DNA of 64,000 bases from JBOGZD01 sp050697155 (GTDB taxonomy: Bacteria; Actinomycetota; Thermoleophilia; Solirubrobacterales; 70-9), in NCBI GenBank assembly GCA_050697155.1, contig JBOGZD010000002.1, positions 5,545 to 69,544 of the forward strand, given 5' to 3'. The notes under the pieces are model-generated. The model was not told where the DNA came from. It saw only the letters and a list, made by a program, of their open reading frames with translations, and ran no database searches. How positions within the stretch are numbered: position 1 is the stretch's first letter; each line of letters begins with the position of its first letter. Positions 25,418-33,409 of the stretch are shown here, piece by piece. Made by a program: the position numbers and the translations under genes.

Positions 25418-27154
25418 ATGCGCAACGCCGAGATCGCGGACGCCCTGTCGGAGCTCGGCACCCTGTATGAGCTCGACGGAGCCGTGCGCTACCGGGTGCT
25501 CGCCTACCACGAGGCGGCGCGCGTCGTGCGCGCCAGCCCGGTCTCGGTCGAGGAGCTCGCCCGCGAGGGCCGAGCGACCGAGCTGCCCGGCGTCGGCAAG
25601 ACGCTCCAGGACAAGATCGTCGCGCTGCTCGATCAGGGCGAGATCCCCTCGGCGACAAAGCTGAAGGCGAAGTACCCGGCCACGCTGGTCGACGTGACCC
25701 GGATTCCGGGCCTGGGCGCGAAGACCGCCCGCCGCCTGTTCGACGAGCTCGGGATCACGAACCTCGAGGAGCTGCGCGTCGCCGCCGAGGAGCAGCGGAT
25801 TCGCGACATCAGGGGCCTCGGGGCGAAGGTCGAGGAGAACGTGCTGGCCGCGATCGACAAGCTCGGCGCCGAGGGACCGTCCGAGCGGCTGCTGCTCTCA
25901 CAGGTGCTTCCGGTGGCCGAGGAGCTCGCGGCGAGCCTGCGCGAGCACCCGGCGAGCGACGCGGTCGAGGTCGCCGGCTCGGCGCGGCGGCGAGCGGAGA
26001 CCTGCAAGGACATCGACCTGATCGCCACCGCCACCGACCCCGAGGCGCTCGCGGTGGCGCTCACCGAGCATCCGCTCGTCGCCCAGGCCGGCTCGGCGGG
26101 GCCGGCGGGGGCGCGGATCGTCACCCACGACGGGGTCTCGGTCGACCTGCGGATCGTCGCGCCGCAGGCCTACGGGAACCTGCTTCAGCACTTCACCGGG
26201 TCGGCCGAGCACAACATCGACCTGCGCGAGCGCGCGGTCAAGCTCGGGCTCTCGGTGTCCGAGCACGGGATCGCCGAGGCGGAGAGCGGCGACGTCGAGC
26301 GGTACGAGACCGAGGCCGAGGTCTACGCCCGTATCGGGCTCGCCTACATCGAGCCCGAGCTGCGCGAGGGCAACGGCGAGGTCGCCGCGGCGGCGAACGG
26401 CAAGCTGCCGGAGCTGGTCGAGCTGGGCGACCTCCGTGGCGACCTGCATTGCCACACCACGCTCTCGGACGGCCGCAACTCGCTCGCCGAGATGGCCGAG
26501 GCGGCGCGGGCGCGCGGCTACTCCTATCTCGGGGTCACCGACCACTCGGCCAGCCATGGGTTCGGCAACCACGTCACCGACGACCAGCTCCGCGAGCGGA
26601 TCGAGGAGGTCGCCGAGCTGAACCAGGCGCTGCGCGGCAAGCGCTTCCGCGTGCTCGCCGGCTCGGAGGTGAACATCCTGCTCGACGGCTCGCTCGACTA
26701 TCCCGACGAGCTGCTCGCCGAGCTCGACTGGGTCATCGCCAGCGTCCACACCTCGTTTCGGATCTCAGCCGAGCGGATGACCGAGCGGGTGATCGCGGCG
26801 ATCGAGCACCCGCTGGTCGACTGCATCGGCCACCTGACTGGGCGGCTGATCGGCAGGCGCGAGCCCTATGACGTCGACGTCGCGGCGGTCGCGGCGGCCG
26901 CGGCGCGGACCGGGACGATGCTCGAGATCAACGGCAACCCGAACCGCCGCGACCTCTCCGAGCGCCACGCGCGGCTCGCCGCCGAGGCGGGGGTGATGAT
27001 CTGCCTGAACACCGACGCCCACGGCGTCGACACCCTGTCCAACATCCAGTACGGACTCGCGACCGCGCGCCGCGCCTGGTTGACCGCCGACCAGGTCGCC
27101 AACACCCGTCCGTGGCGCGAGTTCTCGAAGCTGCGCAAGCGCACCCGCCGCTGA
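25418..27154 (+). CDS. polX: DNA polymerase/3'-5' exonuclease PolX
   Basis: 578 residues. An N-terminal helix-hairpin-helix region (LPGVGKTLQDKI, IPGLGAKTARRLF, IRGLGAKVEENV) precedes the Pol-beta-type nucleotidyltransferase site GSARRRAETCKDIDLI (DxD pair). The C-terminal PHP phosphoesterase begins DLHCHTTLSDGRNS and ends with NTDAHGVDTL. It fills gaps in base-excision repair and may trim 3' ends. ATG 25418 is preferred to the in-frame ATG at 25412 because it lies 7 nt from TAGAGT. Confidence 0.94.
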   Translation: MRNAEIADALSELGTLYELDGAVRYRVLAYHEAARVVRASPVSVEELAREGRATELPGVGKTLQDKIVALLDQGEIPSATKLKAKYPATLVDVTRIPGLGAKTARRLFDELGITNLEELRVAAEEQRIRDIRGLGAKVEENVLAAIDKLGAEGPSERLLLSQVLPVAEELAASLREHPASDAVEVAGSARRRAETCKDIDLIATATDPEALAVALTEHPLVAQAGSAGPAGARIVTHDGVSVDLRIVAPQAYGNLLQHFTGSAEHNIDLRERAVKLGLSVSEHGIAEAESGDVERYETEAEVYARIGLAYIEPELREGNGEVAAAANGKLPELVELGDLRGDLHCHTTLSDGRNSLAEMAEAARARGYSYLGVTDHSASHGFGNHVTDDQLRERIEEVAELNQALRGKRFRVLAGSEVNILLDGSLDYPDELLAELDWVIASVHTSFRISAERMTERVIAAIEHPLVDCIGHLTGRLIGRREPYDVDVAAVAAAAARTGTMLEINGNPNRRDLSERHARLAAEAGVMICLNTDAHGVDTLSNIQYGLATARRAWLTADQVANTRPWREFSKLRKRTRR

Positions 27155-27202
27155 CCGAGCGCAACCGCCGGTCCACTGGGCCGAGTTGACTACCCATGCG
27201 GT

Positions 27203-27246
27203 AGCGAACGTTGCCCAGCGGAGTCGTTCGCTAAGCTAATTAGCGA
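27203..27246 (+). promoter_or_regulatory. Candidate MarR operator and leaderless promoter
   Basis: Two nested inverted repeats: AGCGAACG (27203-27210) with CGTTCGCT (27225-27232), and TCGCTAA (27228-27234) with TTAGCGA (27240-27246). The second covers the -10 TAAGCT (27232-27237) and the A of the start codon. This layout fits autorepression by the MarR protein encoded directly downstream. Confidence 0.6.
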
Positions 27247-27707
27247 TGGCAACCAAAACCACCAGCCGGGAGGAGATCACCGAGATCGCGTCGCGGCTGC
27301 GCCTGGCTATCGCCCGGATGGCGCGCCGCCTGCGCCAGGACGCGCTCGACGCCGAGGGCGCACCGCTCAGCCCCACGCTGACCGCCGCACTGGCGACGGT
27401 CGAGGCCCGCGGGCCGCTGACGCCGAGCGAGCTCGCCGCCCGCGAGCGGGTTCAGCGCCCGACCGCCACCCGGATCGTCGCCAGGCTGGCCGAGCTCGGC
27501 CTGGTCGAGCGGACGGCCGATCCCAGCGACGGGCGCGCGTCGCTTATCAGCGTGACCCGCGACGGCCGCGACCTCCTGCGCCGCCTTCGCACCCGCAAGA
27601 ACGCCTACCTCGCCCGTCGCCTGCGCGAGCTCGACCCGGCCGACGCGGCCGCGCTCGAGCGAGCGCTTCCGGCACTCGAGCGGATGCTCGACGAGGAGCA
27701 GCTATGA
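27246..27707 (+). CDS. MarR family transcriptional regulator
   Basis: 153 residues with the winged helix-turn-helix LTPSELAARERVQRPTATRIVARLAELGLVERTADPSDGRASLISVTRDG, where the DxR wing motif is present. TAAGCT ends 8 nt before the ATG. It precedes an MFS exporter gene by one base, the common regulator-efflux pair, so it probably controls that transporter and itself through the inverted repeats overlapping its start. Confidence 0.88.
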   Translation: MATKTTSREEITEIASRLRLAIARMARRLRQDALDAEGAPLSPTLTAALATVEARGPLTPSELAARERVQRPTATRIVARLAELGLVERTADPSDGRASLISVTRDGRDLLRRLRTRKNAYLARRLRELDPADAAALERALPALERMLDEEQL

Positions 27708-27708
27708 G

Positions 27709-29556
27709 GTGGAGTCCCACAGGACGAAGCCGAATCCGGCCGCTGTTGAGGCCGCTGTCGTGAGTGCGGCTCTGCGCCGCTCCCTCTCCTCGCTCTCGAT
27801 CTCCAACTACCGGCGCTACTTCGCCGGCCAGCTGGTCTCGCTCAGCGGCAACTGGATGCAGACCGTGGCCGAGATGTGGCTGGTGCTCGAGCTCACCGGC
27901 AGCGGGGTCGCGGTCGGGGTCACCGCGGCGCTTCAGTTCCTGCCGATGCTGCTCTTCGGGGCCTGGGGCGGGGCACTCGCCGACCGGCTGCCGAAGCGCT
28001 CGCTGCTGCTCGCCACGCAGTCGCTGATGGCGATCCCGGCGCTCTCGCTGTGGGCGCTGACCGCGTCCGGCGGGATCGAGCCGTGGATGGTCTACGGACT
28101 CGTCTTCGCCCGTGGAGCGGTGAACTCGGTCGACAACCCGACCAGGCAGAGCTTCGTGATCGAGATGGTCGGCGCCGACCGAGTGGTGAGCGCGGTCGGC
28201 CTCAACAGCACCCTGATCCACTCGGCGCGGATCCTCGGCCCCGCGGGCGCCGGAGTGCTGATCTCGACCGTCGGCGTCGCTCCGTGCTTCCTGATCAACG
28301 CCCTCACCTTCGGGGCGATGATCGTCGCCCTCCGGGCGATGGATCCCGCGGCGCTCTCCCCTGCGGCTCGCCCACGCGACGGCTCCGGGGGCGTGCGGGC
28401 GGCGATCCGCTATGTCGCCGGCGAGCCGGCGCTGGCGATCCCGCTGGCGATGATGGGGGTGGTCGGCACGCTCGGCTTCAACTTCCTGGTCCTGCTGCCG
28501 CTCCTGGCCCGGTTCTCCTACGGCGGGGGCGCTGAGACCTACACCGCGCTCGCGGTCGCGATGGGCATCGGCTCGGTGATCGGCGCGCTCGCCGTCGGCG
28601 CCCGGGACCGGGTCTCCGAGCGGCTCATGGTCGGCGCCGCGGTCGCCTTCGGCGTCCTGGCGCTGCTCGCCGCCGCCGCTCCCACCCTGCCGCTGGCGAT
28701 CGCCGCGCTGACTCCGCTCGGGGCCGCGACAGTGACCTTCGCCGCAGGGATCAACTCGACCCTGCAACTCGGCTCGGCGCCCGAGATGCGCGGGCGCGTC
28801 ATGGCCCTCTACTCGATCGTCTTCCTCGGCTCCACTCCGATCGGCGGCCCGATCGCCGGTTGGCTCGCCGAGGTGGCCGGCCCGCGCGCCGGGCTGGTGC
28901 TCGCCGGTGGGGCCGCGCTCGCGGCCGCCCTCGGAGGCTGGATCGCCTTCGCCCGCAGCCGCGACCCCGGCTGGCGTCCGGGGATCGCCGGCGCGCTGGT
29001 GCTCTCACCCGACCCGGGCCGGCGGCGGCGGTGGCGGCTTCGCGCGCGGCGCGCGATCGCGGTAGAGGCCCGGGGTGCGGATCAGCCTCAGCGGCTCGAA
29101 AGCCGACGAGGGCTCGACGTAGAAGCGGACTCCGTCGCGGTCCTCGATCGCCGCGACGGCCGCCTCCCGTCGGCGCCAGGCGAGCGCGACCATGACCGCG
29201 TAGCCGGCGCCGATCGCCGCCACCTGGGGCCAGACCCAGCCGGCAACGCCGACGCCGAGCGCGAAGGCGCCGATCGGCCACAGCCGCCCGAACGCGATCC
29301 TGCCCGGGCTCTCCGGCGGCAGGCTGGTCGTGGTTCGCGCCGAGGCGAGCGTCCCGGCCATCTCCTCGGCGGTCCGGGCCGCGCGCCCGAGCCAGAGCCC
29401 GAGCGCTGCCGCCGCAGCCCACCAGCCGCCGGCGACGATCAGCGCCACGGCGTCGGCGTCGCGGTTGGCGACCACGACCGCGACCGTGCCGAGCGCGGTG
29501 GCGACGCCGGCAACGAGCAGCACGGTCACCCGCAACAGGTCGCAGAACAGCACTAG
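27709..29556 (+). CDS. MFS transporter (MFS_3/EntS type) with abnormal C-terminal extension
   Basis: Twelve-helix exporter-like protein; typical text is YRRYFAGQLVSLSGNWMQTVAEMWLVLELTGS and ALADRLPKRSLLL. Similarity should end near residue 425 (about 28980; FARSRDPGWRPG). No stop follows in frame until 29556, giving 615 residues. The last 185 or so are Arg/Asp-rich, of low complexity, and entirely antisense to the minus-strand gene at 29005-29553. A lost stop or a frameshift near 28985-29035 is likely. GTG 27709 couples it to marR; GTG 27760 is an alternative start. Confidence 0.75.
   Translation: MESHRTKPNPAAVEAAVVSAALRRSLSSLSISNYRRYFAGQLVSLSGNWMQTVAEMWLVLELTGSGVAVGVTAALQFLPMLLFGAWGGALADRLPKRSLLLATQSLMAIPALSLWALTASGGIEPWMVYGLVFARGAVNSVDNPTRQSFVIEMVGADRVVSAVGLNSTLIHSARILGPAGAGVLISTVGVAPCFLINALTFGAMIVALRAMDPAALSPAARPRDGSGGVRAAIRYVAGEPALAIPLAMMGVVGTLGFNFLVLLPLLARFSYGGGAETYTALAVAMGIGSVIGALAVGARDRVSERLMVGAAVAFGVLALLAAAAPTLPLAIAALTPLGAATVTFAAGINSTLQLGSAPEMRGRVMALYSIVFLGSTPIGGPIAGWLAEVAGPRAGLVLAGGAALAAALGGWIAFARSRDPGWRPGIAGALVLSPDPGRRRRWRLRARRAIAVEARGADQPQRLESRRGLDVEADSVAVLDRRDGRLPSAPGERDHDRVAGADRRHLGPDPAGNADAEREGADRPQPPERDPARALRRQAGRGSRRGERPGHLLGGPGRAPEPEPERCRRSPPAAGDDQRHGVGVAVGDHDRDRAERGGDAGNEQHGHPQQVAEQH
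29005..29553 (-). CDS. Hypothetical membrane protein
   Basis: 182 residues with about four predicted helices (LLVAGVATALGTVAVVVA, ALIVAGGWWAAAAALGLWLG, LWPIGAFALGVGVAGWVW, VAAIGAGYAVMVALAW) and a Pro-rich cytosolic tail ending PPPPPPARVG. No family recognised. Its codon pattern reads as a real protein, whereas the plus-strand frame through the same DNA (the MFS extension) does not. Start GTG 29553 is tentative. Confidence 0.6.
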   Translation of the reverse strand: MLFCDLLRVTVLLVAGVATALGTVAVVVANRDADAVALIVAGGWWAAAAALGLWLGRAARTAEEMAGTLASARTTTSLPPESPGRIAFGRLWPIGAFALGVGVAGWVWPQVAAIGAGYAVMVALAWRRREAAVAAIEDRDGVRFYVEPSSAFEPLRLIRTPGLYRDRAPRAKPPPPPPARVG

Positions 29557-29605
29557 CTCGCCCCCGGGCGGTCAAGCACGGCCTTCGTGCGGTGTTGGCA
29601 GGGCA

Positions 29606-30391
29606 TCAGGCGAGCTCCATCAGCAGCTCGACGAAGCCGTCGGTGCCCGCGGCCACCACGTCGGCGCGCTCGGCGATCGCCGCCGGGCCCTCATCCGAGG
29701 CGACGCCGACGCAGACCGCCCGCTCGATCGTCCCCGCGTCGGCGAGCCGGCGGAGGCCGTCGAAGGCGTCCAGGTCGGTGCTGTCGTCGCCGGCGTAGAG
29801 CGCTGCCCGCAGCTCGTGCTCGCCGAGCACACGCTCGATCACCGTGCCCTTGTCGACCTCGGCGAGGGGGCGCAGCTCGAGCACCTTGCGCCCCCAGTGG
29901 GGATGCAGGCGGCGCGCCTGGGCCAGCGCGGCGGCCTCGCGCGCCTCGAGCTCGGCGGCGGCGAGGCTGCCGGCGCCGCGCCAGTGAAGCGCCTGGATCG
30001 GGCCCTTGTCCTCGATCCTGATCCCGACCGCGTCCAGCCGGCCTCGGTCGAGGGTCCCGACCAGCTCCGCCGCCAGCTCCTCGCGCCCGCGCAGCTCCGG
30101 GTCGAAGGCCGGCTCGTCCATTCCCGGCTCCAGCCGCTCGAGCCCGTGGTTGCCGACGTAGAGCAGCTCCTCGACGCCGACCAGGCGACGGGCCTCGGCG
30201 GCACGGCGGCCTGAGACGCAACCGACCAGCGCGAAGCGGCCGGCGAGCTCGCGCAGCACCGCGCGCGCGGGCTCGGGGACGCTCGCCTGCTCGGGGCGAG
30301 CGGCGATCGGCGCCAGCGTGCCGTCGACGTCGGTGAGGATCGCGGCCCGGCCAGGCTCGGCGCGCAACGGCTCGAGCGCGGGCTCAGCCAA
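29606..30391 (-). CDS. otsB: Trehalose-phosphatase
   Basis: HAD-superfamily phosphatase of 261 residues that removes phosphate from trehalose 6-phosphate. HAD motif I is DVDGTLAPI; the SGR block (CVSGRRAAEARRL), YVGNHGLE, LELRPLAEVDKG and AGDDSTDLDAF match OtsB. No otsA is nearby. The only usable initiator is TTG 30391; the frame is closed upstream by a TAG. That TTG lies inside the last codons of a 12-codon open frame (30384-30422) with a leaderless-type promoter, suggesting coupled initiation. Confidence 0.88.
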   Translation of the reverse strand: MAEPALEPLRAEPGRAAILTDVDGTLAPIAARPEQASVPEPARAVLRELAGRFALVGCVSGRRAAEARRLVGVEELLYVGNHGLERLEPGMDEPAFDPELRGREELAAELVGTLDRGRLDAVGIRIEDKGPIQALHWRGAGSLAAAELEAREAAALAQARRLHPHWGRKVLELRPLAEVDKGTVIERVLGEHELRAALYAGDDSTDLDAFDGLRRLADAGTIERAVCVGVASDEGPAAIAERADVVAAGTDGFVELLMELA

Positions 30392-30422
30392 TGGGCGGGA
30401 GCGGTTCGGGCGCCTGTCGCAT
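30384..30422 (-). CDS. Possible leaderless 12-codon leader ORF ahead of otsB
   Basis: ATG 30422 lies 7 nt after GATACT (minus strand, 30430-30435). The frame encodes MRQAPEPLPPIG and stops at TGA 30384-30386, five bases past the first base of the otsB TTG. It would let ribosomes loaded on a leaderless mRNA reinitiate at otsB. The evidence is positional only. Confidence 0.35.
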   Translation of the reverse strand: MRQAPEPLPPIG

Positions 30423-30428
30423 CGGCAC

Positions 30429-30435
30429 TAGTATC
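30429..30435. promoter_or_regulatory. Nearly coincident divergent -10 boxes (otsB unit / TauE halves)
   Basis: TAGTAT (30429-30434) on the plus strand ends 6 nt before GTG 30441. GATACT on the minus strand (30435 down to 30430) ends 7 nt before ATG 30422. The hexamers overlap by 5 bp. Confidence 0.5.
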
Positions 30436-30440
30436 GCCGC

Positions 30441-30800
30441 GTGGCCGCCGGCAGAGTCCTCCAGCTCGCCGTGATCGCGACCGCGGCGGGGGCGTTCAGC
30501 GGCCTGTTCGGGGTCGGCGGCGGAACCGTGATCGTCCCGCTGCTGGTCCTCTGGCTCGCCTACGGCGAGCGCGAGGCGACCGGGACCAGCCTCGCGGCGA
30601 TCGCGGTGATCGCCGCGCTGGCGACGATCGGCCAGGGCGCCTACGGCAACCTGGATCCGCTGCTCGGTCTGCTGGTCGGGGTGCCGGCCGTGGCCGGGGT
30701 GATCGCCGGCACCGGGCTCCAGCAGCGGCTGCCCGAGCCCACGATCTCGGCCCTGTTCGCGCTCCTGCTGCTCGCGATCGCGGTCGAGCTGGTGCTCTGA
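30441..30800 (+). CDS. Half-size TauE/SafE permease, first half
   Basis: 119 residues, about four helices, with the GLFGVGGGTVIVPLL glycine motif that opens each DUF81 repeat. Usual TauE/SafE proteins are 240-270 residues with two such repeats in one chain. GTG 30441 is set by TAGTAT 6 nt upstream. The stop overlaps the ATG of the second half (TGATG), so the two halves are cotranslated and likely form a heterodimer. The substrate is presumably a sulfur oxyanion or another organic anion. Confidence 0.8.
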   Translation: MAAGRVLQLAVIATAAGAFSGLFGVGGGTVIVPLLVLWLAYGEREATGTSLAAIAVIAALATIGQGAYGNLDPLLGLLVGVPAVAGVIAGTGLQQRLPEPTISALFALLLLAIAVELVL

Positions 30801-31168
30801 TGGAGTACGTGGCCGCGGCCGTGTTCGGGTTCGCCGGCGGCGTCGTCGGGGGGGTGCTCGGGGTCGGCGGCGGGATCCTGTTCGTGCCGGCGCTGGCGAT
30901 CTTCCTCGACGAGAGTCAGATCCGCGCCGAGGCCGCCTCGCTGCTGGCGATCGTCCCGGTCGCCGCCGCCGGCGCCTGGCGCCAGCACGGGTTCGGCAAC
31001 GTCCGCGTCCGCGACGGGATCTTGATCGGGGCGCTCTCGCCGCTCGGGGTCGCGGCCGGGGTCGTGGTCGCAAACTCGGTCTCCCAGCGAGCGCTCGAGC
31101 TTGCATTCGCGGCGCTGCTGGTGCTCGTCGCCGGCCAGCTCATCAGGCGGGCGCTCGCCAGCCCGTAG
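30800..31168 (+). CDS. Half-size TauE/SafE permease, second half
   Basis: 122 residues with GVLGVGGGILFVPAL and about four helices, the second DUF81 repeat as a separate polypeptide. ATG 30800 overlaps the stop of the first half by one base. The 3' end overlaps the convergent YhaM-like gene by 26 bp. The reading frames of the two halves are clean and each has its own start and stop, so this looks like a genuine split rather than a frameshift. Confidence 0.8.
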   Translation: MEYVAAAVFGFAGGVVGGVLGVGGGILFVPALAIFLDESQIRAEAASLLAIVPVAAAGAWRQHGFGNVRVRDGILIGALSPLGVAAGVVVANSVSQRALELAFAALLVLVAGQLIRRALASP

Positions 31169-32087
31169 GCGCTGCGCGGCTACCGCCGTGCTCGAGGGCG
31201 CCCTTGACCGAAGCGTCGAGGGCGTTCAGCCGGTAGAGCGCGAGCGCCTCGGGCGAGGCGAAGCCGCGCGAGCCGCCTCCTGCGGCCGCCGCCCTGCCGG
31301 GCCCGGCGTCCGCCCCGTGGTGGCTGAGCACGCAGTTGACCAGCGCCAGCCGGCGCTCGTCCGGCAGCGGGGCGGCCGCCGCGCCCACCAGCTCGGCGCC
31401 GATCGTGAGGTGGCCGAGCAGGCGGCCCTCCTCGCTGATCCCGAACTCGGCCCCGTAGGTGAACTCGCGCGCCCGGCCGACGTCGTGGACGATCGCCGCC
31501 GCCATCAGAAGGTCGGAGTCGAGCCGCGGGTGAAGCTGGCTGAGATCGCCGACGAGAGTGCCGACCGAGACCGTGTGCTCGAGCAGCCCGCCGAGGTAGG
31601 CGTGGTGGCTGGTGCGGGTGGCCGGGGCGCGGCCGAAGTCGTCGGCCAGCGGCCCGGAGAGGACGAGGCCCTCGACGACCGCCCGCAGGGCGCCGTCGTG
31701 GATCTCGCGCACCAGGTGCTCGAGGAAGCCCTCGAGCTCCTCCACCGAGCGATAGGCGGCCGGCAGGAAGTCGGCCGGGTCGAAGCTGCCGGGCTCGAGC
31801 CGCCGGGCGTCGTCGAGCTCGGCGACGAGCTCGCAGCGGAAGCGCTCGACCTTTCCCCTCGCCGCGACCGCGTCGCCGGCCTCGAACCGCAGCCCGATCC
31901 GATCAGCCTCGCGGAAGACCCGGGCCGGGATCGTGCCGGTGCGGTCGCGTAGCCGCAGCGACAGGTAGGTGGAGCCGTTGCGGGAGACGAGGCGCTCCTT
32001 CTGCAGGCAGGCGTAGCTGCCCTCGAACCGCTGTCCCGGCCGAAGCGTCGCGATCTCGGCGCGAATCTGTGCGACCGCCGCCTCCAT
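31143..32087 (-). CDS. YhaM-like 3'-5' exoribonuclease (OB fold plus HD domain)
   Basis: 314 residues. N-terminal OB-fold: LRPGQRFEGSYACLQKERLVSRNGSTYLSLRLRDRTGTIPARVF. C-terminal HD hydrolase: THHAYLGGLLEHTVSVG, then AAAIVHDVGRAREF (the HD pair) and a later VLSHHGAD. The same arrangement occurs in Bacillus YhaM, an RNA-degrading enzyme. ATG 32087 is chosen since homology starts there; the open frame continues to 32249. Divergent from the PAC2 gene, 61 bp apart. Confidence 0.82.
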   Translation of the reverse strand: MEAAVAQIRAEIATLRPGQRFEGSYACLQKERLVSRNGSTYLSLRLRDRTGTIPARVFREADRIGLRFEAGDAVAARGKVERFRCELVAELDDARRLEPGSFDPADFLPAAYRSVEELEGFLEHLVREIHDGALRAVVEGLVLSGPLADDFGRAPATRTSHHAYLGGLLEHTVSVGTLVGDLSQLHPRLDSDLLMAAAIVHDVGRAREFTYGAEFGISEEGRLLGHLTIGAELVGAAAAPLPDERRLALVNCVLSHHGADAGPGRAAAAGGGSRGFASPEALALYRLNALDASVKGALEHGGSRAAPTGWRAPA

Positions 32088-32148
32088 GTACTCGATCTTG
32101 ACCCGCGGACCGGATCGATCGCGGACCTGCGCCGGTAGGCTCGGGACC

Positions 32149-33015
32149 GTGGATGCCCTGATCTGGGAGGGCGAGCCCCCGCGCCTTCGCTCACCGATCC
32201 TCGTCGCCGCCTTCGGCGGCTGGAACGACGCCGCCAGCTCGGCTACCAACGCGCTCGAGGCGGTCGCCGTTGCGCTCGACTCCGAGCCGATCGCGGCGGT
32301 CGACCCCGAGGACTTCTACGACTTCCAGGTGACACGCCCGACCATTCGCCTGAGCGAGGGACAGACGCGGGAGGTCGAGTGGCCCACCAACGCCCTGTTC
32401 GCCGCTCGCGCGCCCGCCGCGGAGCGCGACCTGGTGCTGCTCTCGGGGGTCGAGCCGAACATGCGCTGGCGCAGCTTCTCGACCGCCGTCCTCGACGCGG
32501 CCGAGCGGCTCGAGGTCGAGATGGTGGTCACCCTGGGCGCGCTGCTCGCCGACGTAGCCCACACCCGGCCGGTGCCGATCACCGGCCTCGCCTCGGACCC
32601 CGAGCTGGTCGATCGGCTCGACCTCAGCCGCTCGAACTACGAGGGCCCCACCGGGATCGTCGGCGTCCTGCACGATGCCTGCCGCCAGCGCGGGCTGACC
32701 TCGGCGAGCCTCTGGGCGGCCGTCCCGCACTACGTCGCCGCCGTCCCGAACCCGAAGGCTGCGCTGGCGCTGCTGCGCCGGCTGGAGGCGTTCACCGGGA
32801 TCGCGATCGAGGCATCGGAGCTCGAGGAGGCGATGGACCGGTTCGAGCACCAGGTCGACCGCGCCGTCGCCTCCAACCCCGAGATCGAGGAGCTCGTCCA
32901 GCGGCTCGAGTCCGAGCAGGACGAGGGCGAGGAGGCCGGCGAGGACGTCCCCTCAGGCGACTCGATCGCCCGCGACTTCCAGCGCTTCCTGCGCCAGCGC
33001 AGCGACGACGAGTAG
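32149..33015 (+). CDS. PAC2 family protein (proteasome assembly chaperone-like)
   Basis: 288 residues. LIWEGEPPRLRSPILVAAFGGWNDAASSATNA and the later PITGLASDPEL, YEGPTGIVGVLHDACRQRGLTSASLWAAVPHYVAA are characteristic of actinobacterial PAC2 proteins, related to eukaryotic and archaeal proteasome assembly chaperones. The C-terminus is acidic (EQDEGEEAGEDVPSGD). GTG 32149 is set by TAGGCT (32136-32141) 7 nt upstream. With pafBC at 61-63 kb it hints at a Pup-proteasome lineage, but no proteasome genes are in the window. Confidence 0.85.
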   Translation: MDALIWEGEPPRLRSPILVAAFGGWNDAASSATNALEAVAVALDSEPIAAVDPEDFYDFQVTRPTIRLSEGQTREVEWPTNALFAARAPAAERDLVLLSGVEPNMRWRSFSTAVLDAAERLEVEMVVTLGALLADVAHTRPVPITGLASDPELVDRLDLSRSNYEGPTGIVGVLHDACRQRGLTSASLWAAVPHYVAAVPNPKAALALLRRLEAFTGIAIEASELEEAMDRFEHQVDRAVASNPEIEELVQRLESEQDEGEEAGEDVPSGDSIARDFQRFLRQRSDDE

Positions 33016-33028
33016 ACCGGGGCTCGCG

Positions 33029-33321
33029 GTGGACGCCGTGGAAGAGCTCGACCGGGCGAGGCTTACGCAAGGCGGGCACGGAAGGACGCGTATGAGGCGC
33101 TCTCAGCCGCAGACCGTGAGGCGCCACTGGGCGTCGCGGACCTGCAGCTGCTGGCCACTGCCGCGTTCATGCGTGGCCGTGACAACGACTACGTGAGCGC
33201 GCTGGAGCGCGTCCATCGCCTCAATCACGACGCCGGGGAGGCGCTGGGGGCTGCGCGCTGCGCGTTCTGGATCGGCATCAGCCACGCGCTCCGAGGTGAG
33301 ATGGGTCCCGCGAGCGGATGA
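33029..33321 (+). pseudogene. N-terminal remnant of a LuxR-type/TPR regulator
   Basis: This fills most of the 394-bp stretch between the PAC2 gene and the helicase gene. GTG 33029 opens VDAVEELDRAR in one frame. After a shift near 33060 the next frame reads EAYARRARKDAYEALSAADREAPLGVADLQLLATAAFMRGRDNDYVSALERVHRLNHDAGEALGAARCAFWIGISHALRGEMGPASG and stops at TGA 33319. This is the conserved N-terminal helical repeat of actinobacterial LuxR-C-terminal regulators, with the rest missing. Bases 33322-33409 show nothing recognisable. Confidence 0.65.
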
Positions 33322-33409
33322 GCGCTTCTACCGTCTGCGGCGCAGCTGAGCCCGGCGCGTGCTCCGGTGCGGACGAATGGGGAGGTCGGGTGCTGTGTCG
33401 GCGACTCAG

